Assembly (NCBI RefSeq): GCF_028736925.1
Contig: NZ_JAQZAT010000009.1
Coordinates: 1 to 64,000 of the forward strand
Direction: 5' to 3'
DNA: 64,000 nucleotides
Source of the DNA: Flavivirga sp. 57AJ16
GTDB lineage: Bacteria; Bacteroidota; Bacteroidia; Flavobacteriales; Flavobacteriaceae
Position numbers and translations under genes: made by a program. Numbering within the stretch: the stretch's first letter is position 1; the number at the start of each line of letters is the position of its first letter. Positions 1 through 8,817 of the stretch are shown piece by piece. The notes beneath the pieces were generated by a model, which saw only the letters and a program-made list of their open reading frames with translations, made no database searches and was not told the DNA's origin.

Positions 1-95
1 CCTTTAATGCCAAAATTAAAGCCTTTAGGGCACAGTTTAGAGGAGTTAGAAATGTAGAATTCTTCTTATTTAGACTAACTAATATTTTTGCTTAA
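1..95 (+). pseudogene. C-terminal end of an ISAon1-like transposase (cut by window edge)
   Basis: Reading from base 3, the frame gives about 30 residues ending FFLFRLTNIFA and a TAA stop at 93-95. This ending, preceded by NAKIKAFRAQFRGVRN, is what I recall for the C-terminus of ISAon1-type DDE transposases that are common in Bacteroidota. The 5' part lies outside the window, so whether the element is intact cannot be told. The sequence CCACAAC...TTGATCC at about 105-127 could be the right terminal repeat of the element; this is inference. Confidence 0.6.
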
Positions 96-135
96 TTCTA
101 AAATCCCACAACTTTTTGACTTGATCCAACATAAC

Positions 136-166
136 TTTTGAGCAAGATCCTTTTTGAGCAAGATCC
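136..166. repeat. Tandem 15-base direct repeat (16-bp period)
   Basis: The sequence TTTTGAGCAAGATCC occurs at 136-150 and again at 152-166. It lies just beyond the likely end of the transposase element and before the tRNA-Phe terminator. It may be a footprint of insertion or of slippage. Confidence 0.6.
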
Positions 167-187
167 CTAATTAACACCCCATAAAAC

Positions 188-224
188 AAAAAATCCCGTA
201 AACAGTGATGTTTCGGGATTTTTT
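188..224 (-). terminator. Rho-independent terminator of tRNA-Phe
   Basis: AATCCCG (192-198) pairs with CGGGATT (214-220); the stem can be extended by A/T pairs and by an inner AAAC/GTTT pair. On the minus strand it lies directly after the tRNA and ends in a T run. The flanking A and T tracts make it potentially bidirectional. Confidence 0.7.
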
Positions 225-226
225 TG

Positions 227-299
227 TGGTACCTCCAGGAATCGAACCAGGGACACAAGGATTTTCAGTCCTTTGCTCTACCAACTGAGCTAAGGTACC
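227..299 (-). tRNA. tRNA-Phe (GAA)
   Basis: The minus strand folds into a full cloverleaf of 73 nt. The acceptor stem is GGTACCT/AGGTACC, the D arm is GCTC/GAGC, and the anticodon stem AAGGA/TCCTT encloses the loop CTGAAAA with anticodon GAA. The T loop is TTCGATT. The discriminator base is A and CCA is not encoded. It is transcribed away from coaX. Confidence 0.96.
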
Positions 300-314
300 T
301 CGCCAAAGCGGTTG

Positions 315-346
315 CAAATATATATTCATTTTTATTATTACCCAAA
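315..346 (-). promoter_or_regulatory. Promoter of tRNA-Phe, Bacteroidota type
   Basis: On the minus strand, TTTG (346-343) is followed after 20 bases by TATATTTG (322-315). This matches the Bacteroidota consensus of a -33 TTTG and a -7 TAnnTTTG with 19-21 bp spacing. The tRNA begins 16 bases further on. Confidence 0.7.
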
Positions 347-482
347 CGAAATTCATAAAAAATCGCTCAGCTTTATTTATTTTTAATCAAAATGACTTTA
401 ACTAATTTGTAATTAATATAATATATTAAAAAAATAATTATTTGGGACTCGTTTTGTAAATTTATGCTTTTTTATAAAAAGT

Positions 483-1214
483 ATGAACTTAATAATAGAT
501 GTAGGGAATTCTTTTGTTAAACTGGCTGTTTTTGAGGAAGGTATGCTTAAACATAAAGAAGTTGTAAGGCTAAATTTTGTTTTAGAAGGTATCAATATTT
601 TAAAAGAAAAGTATATTTCAATAAAAAAAGCAATTATTTCTTCGGTAGGAAAGTTAAATAAGGGAGATATTAAAGCGATTAGTAAATCTTTTGATGTTAT
701 GATTTTAGATGCTAACATAAAACTACCGTTTAAAAACCTTTACGCAACGCCAAATACTTTAGGAGTAGATAGAATAGCATTAGTATGTGCTTCAGTTGAA
801 CAGTTTTCAAATAATAATGTGCTTATTATCGATGCAGGAACTTGCATTACTTATGATTTTGTAACAGCAAAAAATGAATATATAGGAGGCGCTATTTCGC
901 CTGGGCTGCGCATGCGTTATAAATCATTGAATAATTTAACAGTCAATTTGCCGTTATTAGAATCAGAAATTCCAAAAAGCATCACTGGAAATTCAACAAA
1001 TGAGTCTATCCATTCTGGAGTGGTGTTTGGTATTTTAAAAGAAATAGAAGGCATTATTGATGAATATCGTCGAAAATATTCAGATTTAACAGTAATTTTA
1101 ACAGGAGGCGACACTAATTTTTTGTCAAAACAATTAAAAAGTAGCATATTTGCCAATTCTAATTTTCTTTTAGAAGGATTGAACTTTATTTTACAATTTA
1201 ACTTAAACGAATGA
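483..1214 (+). CDS. coaX: Type III pantothenate kinase
   Basis: Phosphorylates pantothenate, the first step of coenzyme A synthesis, in the cytoplasm. The 243-residue protein has the ASKHA phosphate motif DVGNS at 6-10, GVDR at 94-97, the second phosphate motif DAGTCITYD at 117-125 and GGAISPG at 135-141, all typical of CoaX; the length is normal. The ATG at 483 follows an A-rich leader without a strong Shine-Dalgarno site. The stop overlaps the next start (ATGA), so it heads a likely operon with the outer membrane protein behind it. Confidence 0.95.
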   Translation: MNLIIDVGNSFVKLAVFEEGMLKHKEVVRLNFVLEGINILKEKYISIKKAIISSVGKLNKGDIKAISKSFDVMILDANIKLPFKNLYATPNTLGVDRIALVCASVEQFSNNNVLIIDAGTCITYDFVTAKNEYIGGAISPGLRMRYKSLNNLTVNLPLLESEIPKSITGNSTNESIHSGVVFGILKEIEGIIDEYRRKYSDLTVILTGGDTNFLSKQLKSSIFANSNFLLEGLNFILQFNLNE

Positions 1215-2521
1215 TAAAAAAACTTGTATTAGTTTTTATTGCAGTTTTTGCAATTCACAGTTACGGTCAAGAAGGAACGGCTTCACCCTATTCTTTTTAT
1301 GGTATTGGAAGTCTTAAATTTAAAGGCACCGTAGAAAATAGAAGTATGGGTGGTTTAAGTATTTATAGTGATAGTATTCATATTAACTTGCGTAATCCTG
1401 CTTCTTATGCAGGAAAAAATATGGAAGCTTTTAATAACGAAAGCAGACCCGTAAAGTTTACAGTAGGGGGGAGTCATTCTAGTATAAAATTTAAAAGCGA
1501 TTCTGAAACAGATGATACGTCATCAACTACTTTCGATTACCTAGCCTTATCAATCCCAATGGGTAAATTTGGCTTAGGTTTTGGATTATTACCGTACACA
1601 TCGGTTGGATACAAATTAGAGTCCTTAAACACCAACGGAGCTATTCAAAATAGATTTAGAGGGCAAGGTGGACTTAATAAAGCATTTCTTAGTTTAGGAT
1701 ACCAAATAAAAGACGGGTTAAGTATTGGGGTTGATGCTCAATATAACTTCGGAAATATTCAAAACAGTACAGTTGAATACTTATATGATAGTGATGGTGC
1801 GCCGCTTCAATATCAGTCGCGTGAAAAAAACAGATCTGATTTAAGTGGTCTAAATTTTAATTTGGGATTGTCTTATAAAAAGATGTTAACTGAGCGTTTA
1901 GAATTTTCTTCTGGCTTAACTTATACGCCAAAGAGTAATTTAGTATCTAAAAATTCTAGGTCATTTTCTACGATAACAACTAATGCTTCTGGTCAAGAAT
2001 TTGAAGTTAATAAAATAGAAACCGATTTAGAAGCGCTTGGTTTATTAGAAACCGATTTAGTGTTGCCATCAAAGTTTTCGATAGGTGCTGGGATTGGAAA
2101 ACCAAGAAGCTGGTTTGTTGGTGCTGAGTATAGCTCTCAAAAGACCAGTGATTTTTCAAATGAACTATATACTAGTACCGATATTTCTACAACATATGAA
2201 GATGCTTCGACTTTTTCTTTAGGAGGGTTCTATATTCCACAATATAACTCGTATACCAGTTTTTTTAAACGTGCTGTATACAGAGCGGGAATACGCTATG
2301 AAAAAACAGGGTTAAATATAAATAACGAATCGATAAATGAGTTTGGCATATCTTTTGGGGTAGGGTTACCGGTTGGGAATCTTTTGTCTAATGCTAATTT
2401 AGGTTTTGAGGTTGGTAAACGGGGAACCACTAATAGTTCTTTGATTCAAGAGAATTTTATTAATTTTCAAATTAGTTTATCTTTAAACGATAGATGGTTT
2501 CAGAAAAGAAAGTATGACTAA
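1211..2521 (+). CDS. Putative outer membrane beta-barrel protein
   Basis: 436 residues. An N-terminal signal peptide (MIKK, hydrophobic stretch, then SYGQEG) is followed by a Ser/Gly/Asn-rich body with alternating polar and apolar residues, repeated aromatic residues and a final strand, as in outer membrane barrels. SPYSFYGIG near residue 25 and the NPASYA segment resemble FadL/OmpP1-like proteins of flavobacteria. No substrate can be assigned. Its start overlaps the coaX stop by four bases and a TPR protein and lptC follow, so a role in envelope biogenesis is a reasonable guess. Confidence 0.65.
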   Translation: MIKKLVLVFIAVFAIHSYGQEGTASPYSFYGIGSLKFKGTVENRSMGGLSIYSDSIHINLRNPASYAGKNMEAFNNESRPVKFTVGGSHSSIKFKSDSETDDTSSTTFDYLALSIPMGKFGLGFGLLPYTSVGYKLESLNTNGAIQNRFRGQGGLNKAFLSLGYQIKDGLSIGVDAQYNFGNIQNSTVEYLYDSDGAPLQYQSREKNRSDLSGLNFNLGLSYKKMLTERLEFSSGLTYTPKSNLVSKNSRSFSTITTNASGQEFEVNKIETDLEALGLLETDLVLPSKFSIGAGIGKPRSWFVGAEYSSQKTSDFSNELYTSTDISTTYEDASTFSLGGFYIPQYNSYTSFFKRAVYRAGIRYEKTGLNINNESINEFGISFGVGLPVGNLLSNANLGFEVGKRGTTNSSLIQENFINFQISLSLNDRWFQKRKYD

Positions 2522-2539
2522 TAGCATAAAATTATAATT

Positions 2540-3925
2540 ATGAAAACAAAAATTACATTATTATTTACATTATTATTTATTGGCTTAATAAATATAGGTT
2601 ATGCGCAGCAAGATGAAGAGTGCATGACCAAACTTTCTATTTTTCATGAGTATGTGAAAGCTAAAAATTATGATGCAGCTTATGAGCCGTGGATGGCGGT
2701 AAGAAATAAATGCCCAAAATTTAATAATGCCATTTATATAGATGGGGAGAAAATTTTAGATCATAAAATTGAAAAATCATCGGGAGCAGATAAAATAAAT
2801 TATATTAATGATTTATTAAAGTTATGGGAAGAAAGAGCGTTACATTTTGCAAGTAAGACCAAAAAAGGGGAATATGCTGCCAAAGCGTGTCAATTGATGT
2901 ACGACAATAGAAAGGTATTAAATAAAACAGAAGAAGAACTTTACGAGTGTTTTGATGTTGCTTATAAATTAGATAAAGCTACTTTTACCAACCCTAAAAG
3001 TTTATATACGTATTTTTCTTTAATGGTTGATTTATATGATGCAAAAAAGAAACCAGCTAAAGATCTGTTTAATAAGTATGATGATGTTGTAGAGAAGGTA
3101 GAGGAAGAGGTTAAAAACTATTCTGAAAAGCTTAATAGGCTTATAGAGAAAGAAGATGCAGGTACCGAACTGACAAAAAAGGAAGATAGGTATAAAAAAT
3201 ATTATGAAAGCTATTTAAAAGCTTATGATCAAATTTCTGGAAGTATCGACCAAAAGTTGGGTGATAGAGCCAATTGTGAAAATTTAATTCCTTTATACAA
3301 AAAAGATTTTGAAGAAAACAAAAACAATGCAGTTTGGTTACAAAGAGCTGCAGGAAAAATGTCTGAAAAGGAATGTACAGACGATCCATTGTTTTTTCAA
3401 TTGGTTAATGCATACCATGAGTTAAGTCCATCGGCTAACTCTGCTTATTATTTAGGGATCTTAAAGGATAAAGAAGGGAAGTCTAGCGAAGCTATCAAGT
3501 TTTACGAGCAAGCCATTGGTTTGGAAACAGATAACTTTAAAAAAGCAAAACTTTATAATCGAATCGCTTTAAAACTAAAAGCAAGACATAATTATGGGAA
3601 GGCCAGAAATTATTTCAGACAAGCATTAAAGTTAAACCCATCGAACGGGCGCCCTTACTTATCAATAGCGGCTATGTATGCTGCCAGTGCAAATAACTGT
3701 GGAGATACTAACTTTAATAAAAGAGCTGTATACTGGTTGGCTGCAGATGAAGCAAGAAATGCTGCCCGTGTAGATCCTACACAAAAGAAAAACTCGGCAA
3801 AATCTGTTGCTAATTATTTGGCAAAAGCACCGCAAAAATCTGAAATTTTTAGTTCAGGTAGATCTGGAGAAGTCATTAAAATAGGTTGTTGGATTGGAGC
3901 TTCGGTCACAGTACCAAAGATTTAA
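2540..3925 (+). CDS. Exported tetratricopeptide-repeat protein
   Basis: 461 residues with a signal peptide (about 1-22, ending GYAQQ) and a mainly helical, Lys/Glu-rich body. Clear TPR units lie near residues 290-380, for example AYYLGILKDKEGKSSEAIKF and ARNYFRQALKLNPSNGRPY. It probably sits in the periplasm as a scaffold. The last base of its stop is the first base of the lptC ATG (TAATG at 3923-3927), so the two are translationally coupled. No enzyme motif is visible. Confidence 0.75.
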   Translation: MKTKITLLFTLLFIGLINIGYAQQDEECMTKLSIFHEYVKAKNYDAAYEPWMAVRNKCPKFNNAIYIDGEKILDHKIEKSSGADKINYINDLLKLWEERALHFASKTKKGEYAAKACQLMYDNRKVLNKTEEELYECFDVAYKLDKATFTNPKSLYTYFSLMVDLYDAKKKPAKDLFNKYDDVVEKVEEEVKNYSEKLNRLIEKEDAGTELTKKEDRYKKYYESYLKAYDQISGSIDQKLGDRANCENLIPLYKKDFEENKNNAVWLQRAAGKMSEKECTDDPLFFQLVNAYHELSPSANSAYYLGILKDKEGKSSEAIKFYEQAIGLETDNFKKAKLYNRIALKLKARHNYGKARNYFRQALKLNPSNGRPYLSIAAMYAASANNCGDTNFNKRAVYWLAADEARNAARVDPTQKKNSAKSVANYLAKAPQKSEIFSSGRSGEVIKIGCWIGASVTVPKI

Positions 3926-4482
3926 TGAGCAGAACACATTCATATAATATATTAAGCATAGTCACAGTAATAATTACTGTGACTATGTTTTTTTCATGTA
4001 ATGACAACTTTAACCAAGTGCAAAAAATTGGCATTTCGGAAAATGAACCTATTGGAATTGCCGAAAACATTAATTTAAAATATACAGACTCAGGTAGAGT
4101 GACAGCAAATCTTTTAAGTGCTAAAATGCTTGACTATTCAAATAGGGATTTCGCTTTTAATGAGTTTACAGGTGGTATTACACTATATGTATTTGATAAG
4201 GAAAATAAAAAAAGTACTATTGTCTCAGATTACGCTATAGTATATGACCGGACCAACCTGATAGATTTGCAAGGGCATGTTGTTATTACCACACACGATG
4301 GAAACGTTTTAAAGACAGAACAGTTATATTATGATCAGAAAAGAGAATGGCTATTTACTAATGTTCCTGTGTCATTTACAACAAAACAAGATGTTATTAA
4401 CGGTAATGGTTTTGATTCTAATTCAAAATTTACAAATGCCGAAGTGCTTGAAGTAACTGGAATTATTTCACTTGACGAATAA
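3925..4482 (+). CDS. lptC: LPS export protein LptC (lipoprotein form)
   Basis: Periplasmic/inner-membrane component of the Lpt lipopolysaccharide transport bridge. The ATG at 3925, which overlaps the upstream stop, gives 185 residues; an upstream in-frame ATG at 3886 lies inside the TPR gene and would put 13 extra residues before the signal. The N-terminus is a hydrophobic segment ending in the lipobox FFSC (Cys25). The rest is the beta-rich LptC fold with segments such as YDRTNLIDLQGHVVI and GNVLKTEQLYYDQK typical of the Bacteroidota LptC family. Confidence 0.85.
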   Translation: MSRTHSYNILSIVTVIITVTMFFSCNDNFNQVQKIGISENEPIGIAENINLKYTDSGRVTANLLSAKMLDYSNRDFAFNEFTGGITLYVFDKENKKSTIVSDYAIVYDRTNLIDLQGHVVITTHDGNVLKTEQLYYDQKREWLFTNVPVSFTTKQDVINGNGFDSNSKFTNAEVLEVTGIISLDE

Positions 4483-4802
4483 CTTTCCCGCGTCATAATT
4501 TCTTTTCCGATTTTACTATCTTTGTTTTAATTAATTAACGATTCGTAACCTGTGAAATGAGCCATAACAAGAAGTTGATACCAACCGAAATGATTATTGG
4601 CGAATTACACTTGCCTGCCGGCAAGGCAGGTCTGACCAATGAAAAGAAATAAAAATAAACAGATGAAACGAACATTAATAAATTTTAAGCATTTTTTTAC
4701 AAACAGAAATGTTTGAAATTTTTAATGTGAGAGCGTAGCGGTTGCACACGTTCTCAATTTTATAATTTGCTTATTATTAAATAATTACTAAAATTTAAAC
4801 GT
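4483..4802. other. 320-bp gene-poor spacer with promoter-like box and palindrome
   Basis: No supported gene. It contains a TAnnTTTG match (TATCTTTG, 4517-4524) and the palindrome CCTGCC-ggcaa-GGCAGG at 4614-4630. An ORF of 31 codons (ATG at 4557, stop at 4650-4652) starts about 33 bases after the box and runs through the palindrome; coding is possible but unproved. Confidence 0.5.
4517..4524 (+). promoter_or_regulatory. Candidate -7 box TATCTTTG
   Basis: Exact match to the Bacteroidota -7 consensus TAnnTTTG, 35 bases after the lptC stop. No good -33 TTTG is found 19-21 bases upstream, so support is partial. It could drive the small membrane protein and the CNNM/CorC gene. Confidence 0.35.
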
Positions 4803-4997
4803 GTGAAATATTCTAAGATCTTTCAATATGCCTATATAGTATTTGCAGTCTTATTTGCATACGATGCCATTGCAAAGTATATAAATACGGGTGAAATAGT
4901 ATATCCTTCAATATTGCTGGCAGCCTTAGCTGTTTTTATGTTTTTCTTTAGAAGCCGCTTTAGAAAAAAGTTTGAAAATAAAGATAGCTCAAAGTAA
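4803..4997 (+). CDS. Small two-helix membrane protein
   Basis: 64 residues with a GTG start (no ATG is available in frame). Two hydrophobic segments, about 8-24 and 34-50, are separated by a short loop and followed by a basic tail (FRSRFRKKFE). The stop is immediately followed by the ATG of the CNNM/CorC gene, so the two are probably co-translated. I recognise it only as a conserved hypothetical of this gene order. Confidence 0.65.
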   Translation: MKYSKIFQYAYIVFAVLFAYDAIAKYINTGEIVYPSILLAALAVFMFFFRSRFRKKFENKDSSK

Positions 4998-6290
4998 ATG
5001 AGTATTTATGCTATCATTATAATTGTATCATTAATTCTTTCGGCCTTTTTTTCAGGTATGGAGATTGCTTATATATCTTCAAATAAAATTCATATTGAAA
5101 TTGAAAAGAAGCAGGCAGGTATATTTGCCAAAGTTTTAAGAAAGCTTACCGCTAAACCGTCAAAGTTTATAGCTACTATGCTTATCGGTAATAATATAGC
5201 ATTGGTTATATATGGGTTTTTTATGGGCGATTTGTTGGTAAATTGGTTTCAAGCGATATTGCCAACACCATACCGTTTTTTTAACTATATGCTAACAGAT
5301 TTAAGCCTACTAACGCAAACTGTAATATCTACAATTATTATTTTAATTACTGCCGAGTTTTTACCTAAAGTATTTTTTCAAATTTATTCGAATACATTAA
5401 TTAAAATCCTGGCGATTCCAGCCTATGTGTTCTATGTCTTATTTACTTTTATTTCAGATTTTGTTATTTGGATATCAGATTTTGTACTTAAATATTTTTT
5501 TAAAACAGAAGGCGATCAAATACAATTGGCATTTACAAAAGTAGAGCTCGGTAATTATATAAGTGAACAAATGGAATCTGTTGAGGCACATGAAGAGGTA
5601 GATACAGAAATTCAAATTTTTCAAAATGCACTTGAGTTTTCCGAAGTAAAAGCAAGAGAAGTGATGGTGCCCCGTACCGAAATCATAGCGGTAGAAATTA
5701 ACGATTCTATTAAATCGCTTAGTACATTATTTACCGAAACAGGTTGCACTAAAATATTAGTCTATAAAGAAACTATGGATGATATTTTAGGATATGTACA
5801 CTCTTTCGAATTATTTAAAAAACCTAGGGACATTAAGTCCATGATGCTACCTGTTGAGTTTGTACCAGAGACGGTTCTTATAAAAGATGTATTAGGTGTG
5901 CTTACAAAAAAAAGAAGGAGCATAGCTGTTGTTTTAGATGAATATGGAGGTACATCGGGTATTATGACTGTGGAAGATATTGTTGAAGAGCTGTTCGGTG
6001 AAATTGAAGATGAGCATGATACGGTAGATTTAATTGAAGAGGTTGTAGATGATGTTACATATAAGTTTTCTGCACGATTAGAGGTGGATTATATTAATGA
6101 AACTTACAAAATAAATTTGCCAGAGAACGAAAATTACGAAACACTTGGAGGACTTATTGTTAATCATACCGAAGAGATTCCAACTCAAAATGATATTGTG
6201 AAAATCGACATCTTTCAATTTACAATTTTAGAAGTGTCAAATACTAAAATTGATATGGTAGAGCTTAAATGTTTAGACGAAGATCGATAA
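4998..6290 (+). CDS. CNNM/CorC-family (hemolysin-like) membrane protein with CBS domains
   Basis: 430 residues. Residues 1-190 form the DUF21/CNNM membrane domain with about four helices (SGMEIAYISSNK near 16-27). A CBS pair follows (about 205-325; VPRTEI, GYVHSFELF, VVLDEYGGTSGIMTVED), then a CorC_HlyC domain. Relatives are linked to magnesium or cobalt transport or efflux and to GldE; which applies here cannot be decided. It follows the small membrane protein with no gap. Confidence 0.85.
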   Translation: MSIYAIIIIVSLILSAFFSGMEIAYISSNKIHIEIEKKQAGIFAKVLRKLTAKPSKFIATMLIGNNIALVIYGFFMGDLLVNWFQAILPTPYRFFNYMLTDLSLLTQTVISTIIILITAEFLPKVFFQIYSNTLIKILAIPAYVFYVLFTFISDFVIWISDFVLKYFFKTEGDQIQLAFTKVELGNYISEQMESVEAHEEVDTEIQIFQNALEFSEVKAREVMVPRTEIIAVEINDSIKSLSTLFTETGCTKILVYKETMDDILGYVHSFELFKKPRDIKSMMLPVEFVPETVLIKDVLGVLTKKRRSIAVVLDEYGGTSGIMTVEDIVEELFGEIEDEHDTVDLIEEVVDDVTYKFSARLEVDYINETYKINLPENENYETLGGLIVNHTEEIPTQNDIVKIDIFQFTILEVSNTKIDMVELKCLDEDR

Positions 6291-6567
6291 GTGAAGAACG
6301 GCCCGAAGCTTTGAATAATAGCCCCATCTATAATGGCTGTTCTCTTTAAAATAGAAATCTGAAAGCTTAACGCAATTAAAGCGCCTTTCTGCTTTTATTA
6401 TTAAATAGAAAATGGTATTTTCGCGCACGATATTTTGTTAATTATATCATAATCTATAATCTATTTTGGAAAAAGGCATTTTAATACGAAAATGTTTTTA
6501 TGATTAAATTGACAATTAACATAACAAGTTAAATCCTAACAAGGGGTTTCAAAAATTTAAATGACAA

Positions 6568-8691
6568 ATGGCAGTTTTAAATAAGATTAGACAACGTTCA
6601 CTATTTTTAATATTAATAATAGCAATGGCGTTATTTTCTTTTGTATTAGCAGATTTATTTAAAAATAGTGATGCGCTTGCTTCAAAATCACAAAATATTG
6701 TTGCTACTATAAATGGTATAGATATTACACGTGAAGACTTCATGCAAAAAGTTGAGGCTGCACAAAGACAAGCTGGACCAAATGCAACAAATACTCAAGT
6801 AATGAACATGGTATGGGAGCAAGAAGTTAGAAAAGCGGTCATGCAAACTCAATATGATAAACTAGGGATATCTGTTGAAAAAGATCAGATGAGGGATCTG
6901 TTAAAAACATCTTTAGCAACAAGCCCAGAGTTTTTAAACGAAGCAGGTCTTTTTGATGAGAATAAATTAAACGAATACATAGCCAATTTAAAAGAGACTT
7001 CAAAACAAGGGTATGCTAGTTGGATAAATTACGAAAAATCTGTTGCCGCAAATGGTTTACAGCAAAATTATTTTAATTTAGTTAAAGCAGGTTTGACAGG
7101 TACTTTAGCAGAAGGCGAATTAGAGCATAAATTAGAAGGTAATAAAGTTGATATCAAGTTTGTTCAAGTGGCTTATGCAACTATTAATGATAGTTTAATT
7201 GAAGTTTCCAAATCCGATATTTCAAACTATATCAATAAAAATAAAAAGGCATACCAAGTTGATGCCTCTAGGGATATTAGATTTGTAAAGTTTGATGAAG
7301 TAGCATCTGTTGAAGATGAAAGTGCTATTAAAGCCGATCTTAATGTTTATTTAAATGGTAGGTTTGTTGACGAGACCGGAAGAAAGGATACCATAGTTGC
7401 TTTTTCAAAAGTAAAGGATAACGAAGATTATATTAACATACATTCAGATATTAAATTCGACAATCGTTTCGTGTTTAAATCAAGCTTGCCCAAGGCTGTT
7501 GCCGATACCATTTATAGTCTTAGTGAAGGAGATGTTTACGGACCATATAAAGATAACGGCTATTTTAAAATTTCTAAAGTAGTTGCTGTTAAACAAATTC
7601 CAGATTCAGTAAAAGTAAGACATATTTTAATTCCTTTTGTAGGATCTCAAAGTGCCGCTCCAGAAGTTACGCAAACAGAAGCAGAAGCTAAAGTAACAGC
7701 TGATAGTTTATTGGCGGTTATTAAGTCTAATCGTTCTAAATTTCCAGAGCTGGTAAAAGAATTTTCTTCAGACAAAGGAAGCGTAGAAAAAGAAGGCCGT
7801 TACGATTGGCACCCATATAACACGATGGTTCCAGAATTTAATGATTTTGAATTTGAAGGTAAAACGGGGGATTTAGGTGTTGTTAAAACGGTTTTCGGAT
7901 TTCACATTATAGAAATTGAAGGTCAGACAGATAAAGTCAAAGCGATACAAGTGGGAACCATAGCTAGAAAGATAGAACCATCTGAAACAACGACTGCAAA
8001 AGTATTTAGAGACGCCTCTAATTTTGAAATTAAGGCAGACGAAGGAGATTTTGAAGCATTAGCAAAAGAAGGAAAGCAAACAGTACGTCCCGTAAACGGC
8101 ATTAAGATCTTAGATGAGAGTATTCCAGGTGTTGGAAATCAAAGACCCATTGTACGTTGGGCTTTTAAGGAAGGTACGGAGATAGGGGCTGTTAAACGTT
8201 TTAATATTCCTAATGGTTATGTTATTGCACAGTTAGTTGCAAAGCATGAAGAAGGCTTAATGTCTGTTGAAGATGCGACGGCTAAAGTGTTACCCCTTGT
8301 TAGAAAAGAAAAGAAGGCTAAAATGATAAGAGATAGAGTATCTGCTAAAACACTTGAAGATTTAGCAGCTGCTGAAAATACAACTGTAAGATCTGCATCT
8401 GCAATAAACATGAAAAGCCCAACTATTTCAGGCGCAGGAAGAGAGCCATTAGTTGTTGGAACTGCTTTTGGATTAAAAGAAGGAGAAACCTCAAAATTAA
8501 TTGATGGAGAAAATGGTGTTTACATGATTCAAGTTACTAAAGTAACGCCAGCTGTAGAACTTGATAGCTACCAAGCTGCTGCAAATAGAGTAGAGCAACA
8601 AAAGATGAATGTGGTTAACTCTAAATTGTATAATGCTTTAAAAGAAGCTGCAGAAATTGAAGACAACAGAGCTGAAACACAGGTTCAATAA
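6568..8691 (+). CDS. PpiD-type peptidyl-prolyl isomerase (SurA N-terminal domain)
   Basis: 707 residues. A single membrane anchor lies at about 12-30 (LFLILIIAMALFSFVLADLF), then a SurA/PpiD-like chaperone domain beginning near residue 45 (TINGIDITREDF), then one or two parvulin domains; the clearest starts near residue 350 (VRHILIPFV) and includes SSDKGS and GDLGVVKTVFGFHII. It should fold outer membrane and secreted proteins on the periplasmic side of the inner membrane. A 277-bp spacer separates it from the CNNM/CorC gene, and a strong terminator follows. Confidence 0.88.
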   Translation: MAVLNKIRQRSLFLILIIAMALFSFVLADLFKNSDALASKSQNIVATINGIDITREDFMQKVEAAQRQAGPNATNTQVMNMVWEQEVRKAVMQTQYDKLGISVEKDQMRDLLKTSLATSPEFLNEAGLFDENKLNEYIANLKETSKQGYASWINYEKSVAANGLQQNYFNLVKAGLTGTLAEGELEHKLEGNKVDIKFVQVAYATINDSLIEVSKSDISNYINKNKKAYQVDASRDIRFVKFDEVASVEDESAIKADLNVYLNGRFVDETGRKDTIVAFSKVKDNEDYINIHSDIKFDNRFVFKSSLPKAVADTIYSLSEGDVYGPYKDNGYFKISKVVAVKQIPDSVKVRHILIPFVGSQSAAPEVTQTEAEAKVTADSLLAVIKSNRSKFPELVKEFSSDKGSVEKEGRYDWHPYNTMVPEFNDFEFEGKTGDLGVVKTVFGFHIIEIEGQTDKVKAIQVGTIARKIEPSETTTAKVFRDASNFEIKADEGDFEALAKEGKQTVRPVNGIKILDESIPGVGNQRPIVRWAFKEGTEIGAVKRFNIPNGYVIAQLVAKHEEGLMSVEDATAKVLPLVRKEKKAKMIRDRVSAKTLEDLAAAENTTVRSASAINMKSPTISGAGREPLVVGTAFGLKEGETSKLIDGENGVYMIQVTKVTPAVELDSYQAAANRVEQQKMNVVNSKLYNALKEAAEIEDNRAETQVQ

Positions 8692-8741
8692 GAACTAATA
8701 CCGTTTTATATTTGAATTTTTCGTGAAAGAAAATAAAGTTT

Positions 8742-8773
8742 AAAAAAGGTCTCGTTTTACGAGGCCTTTTTTG
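8742..8773. terminator. Bidirectional terminator between ppiD-like gene and GHMP kinase
   Basis: AAAAAGG-CTCG pairs with CGAG-CCTTTTTT around a TTTTA loop. A and T tracts on both sides suit termination of the + strand foldase gene and of the convergent minus-strand kinase gene. Confidence 0.8.
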
Positions 8774-8817
8774 TTTTTATAAATGGTGTTTGATTTTGAT
8801 TAAAAAACTACCCAAGT

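Noticed and set aside
171-356. ORF across tRNA-Phe on the + strand
   Set aside because: It covers the tRNA complement, its terminator and promoter.
3886-3924. Upstream start for lptC
   Set aside because: Lies inside the TPR gene and would add a non-signal-like stretch before the lipoprotein signal.
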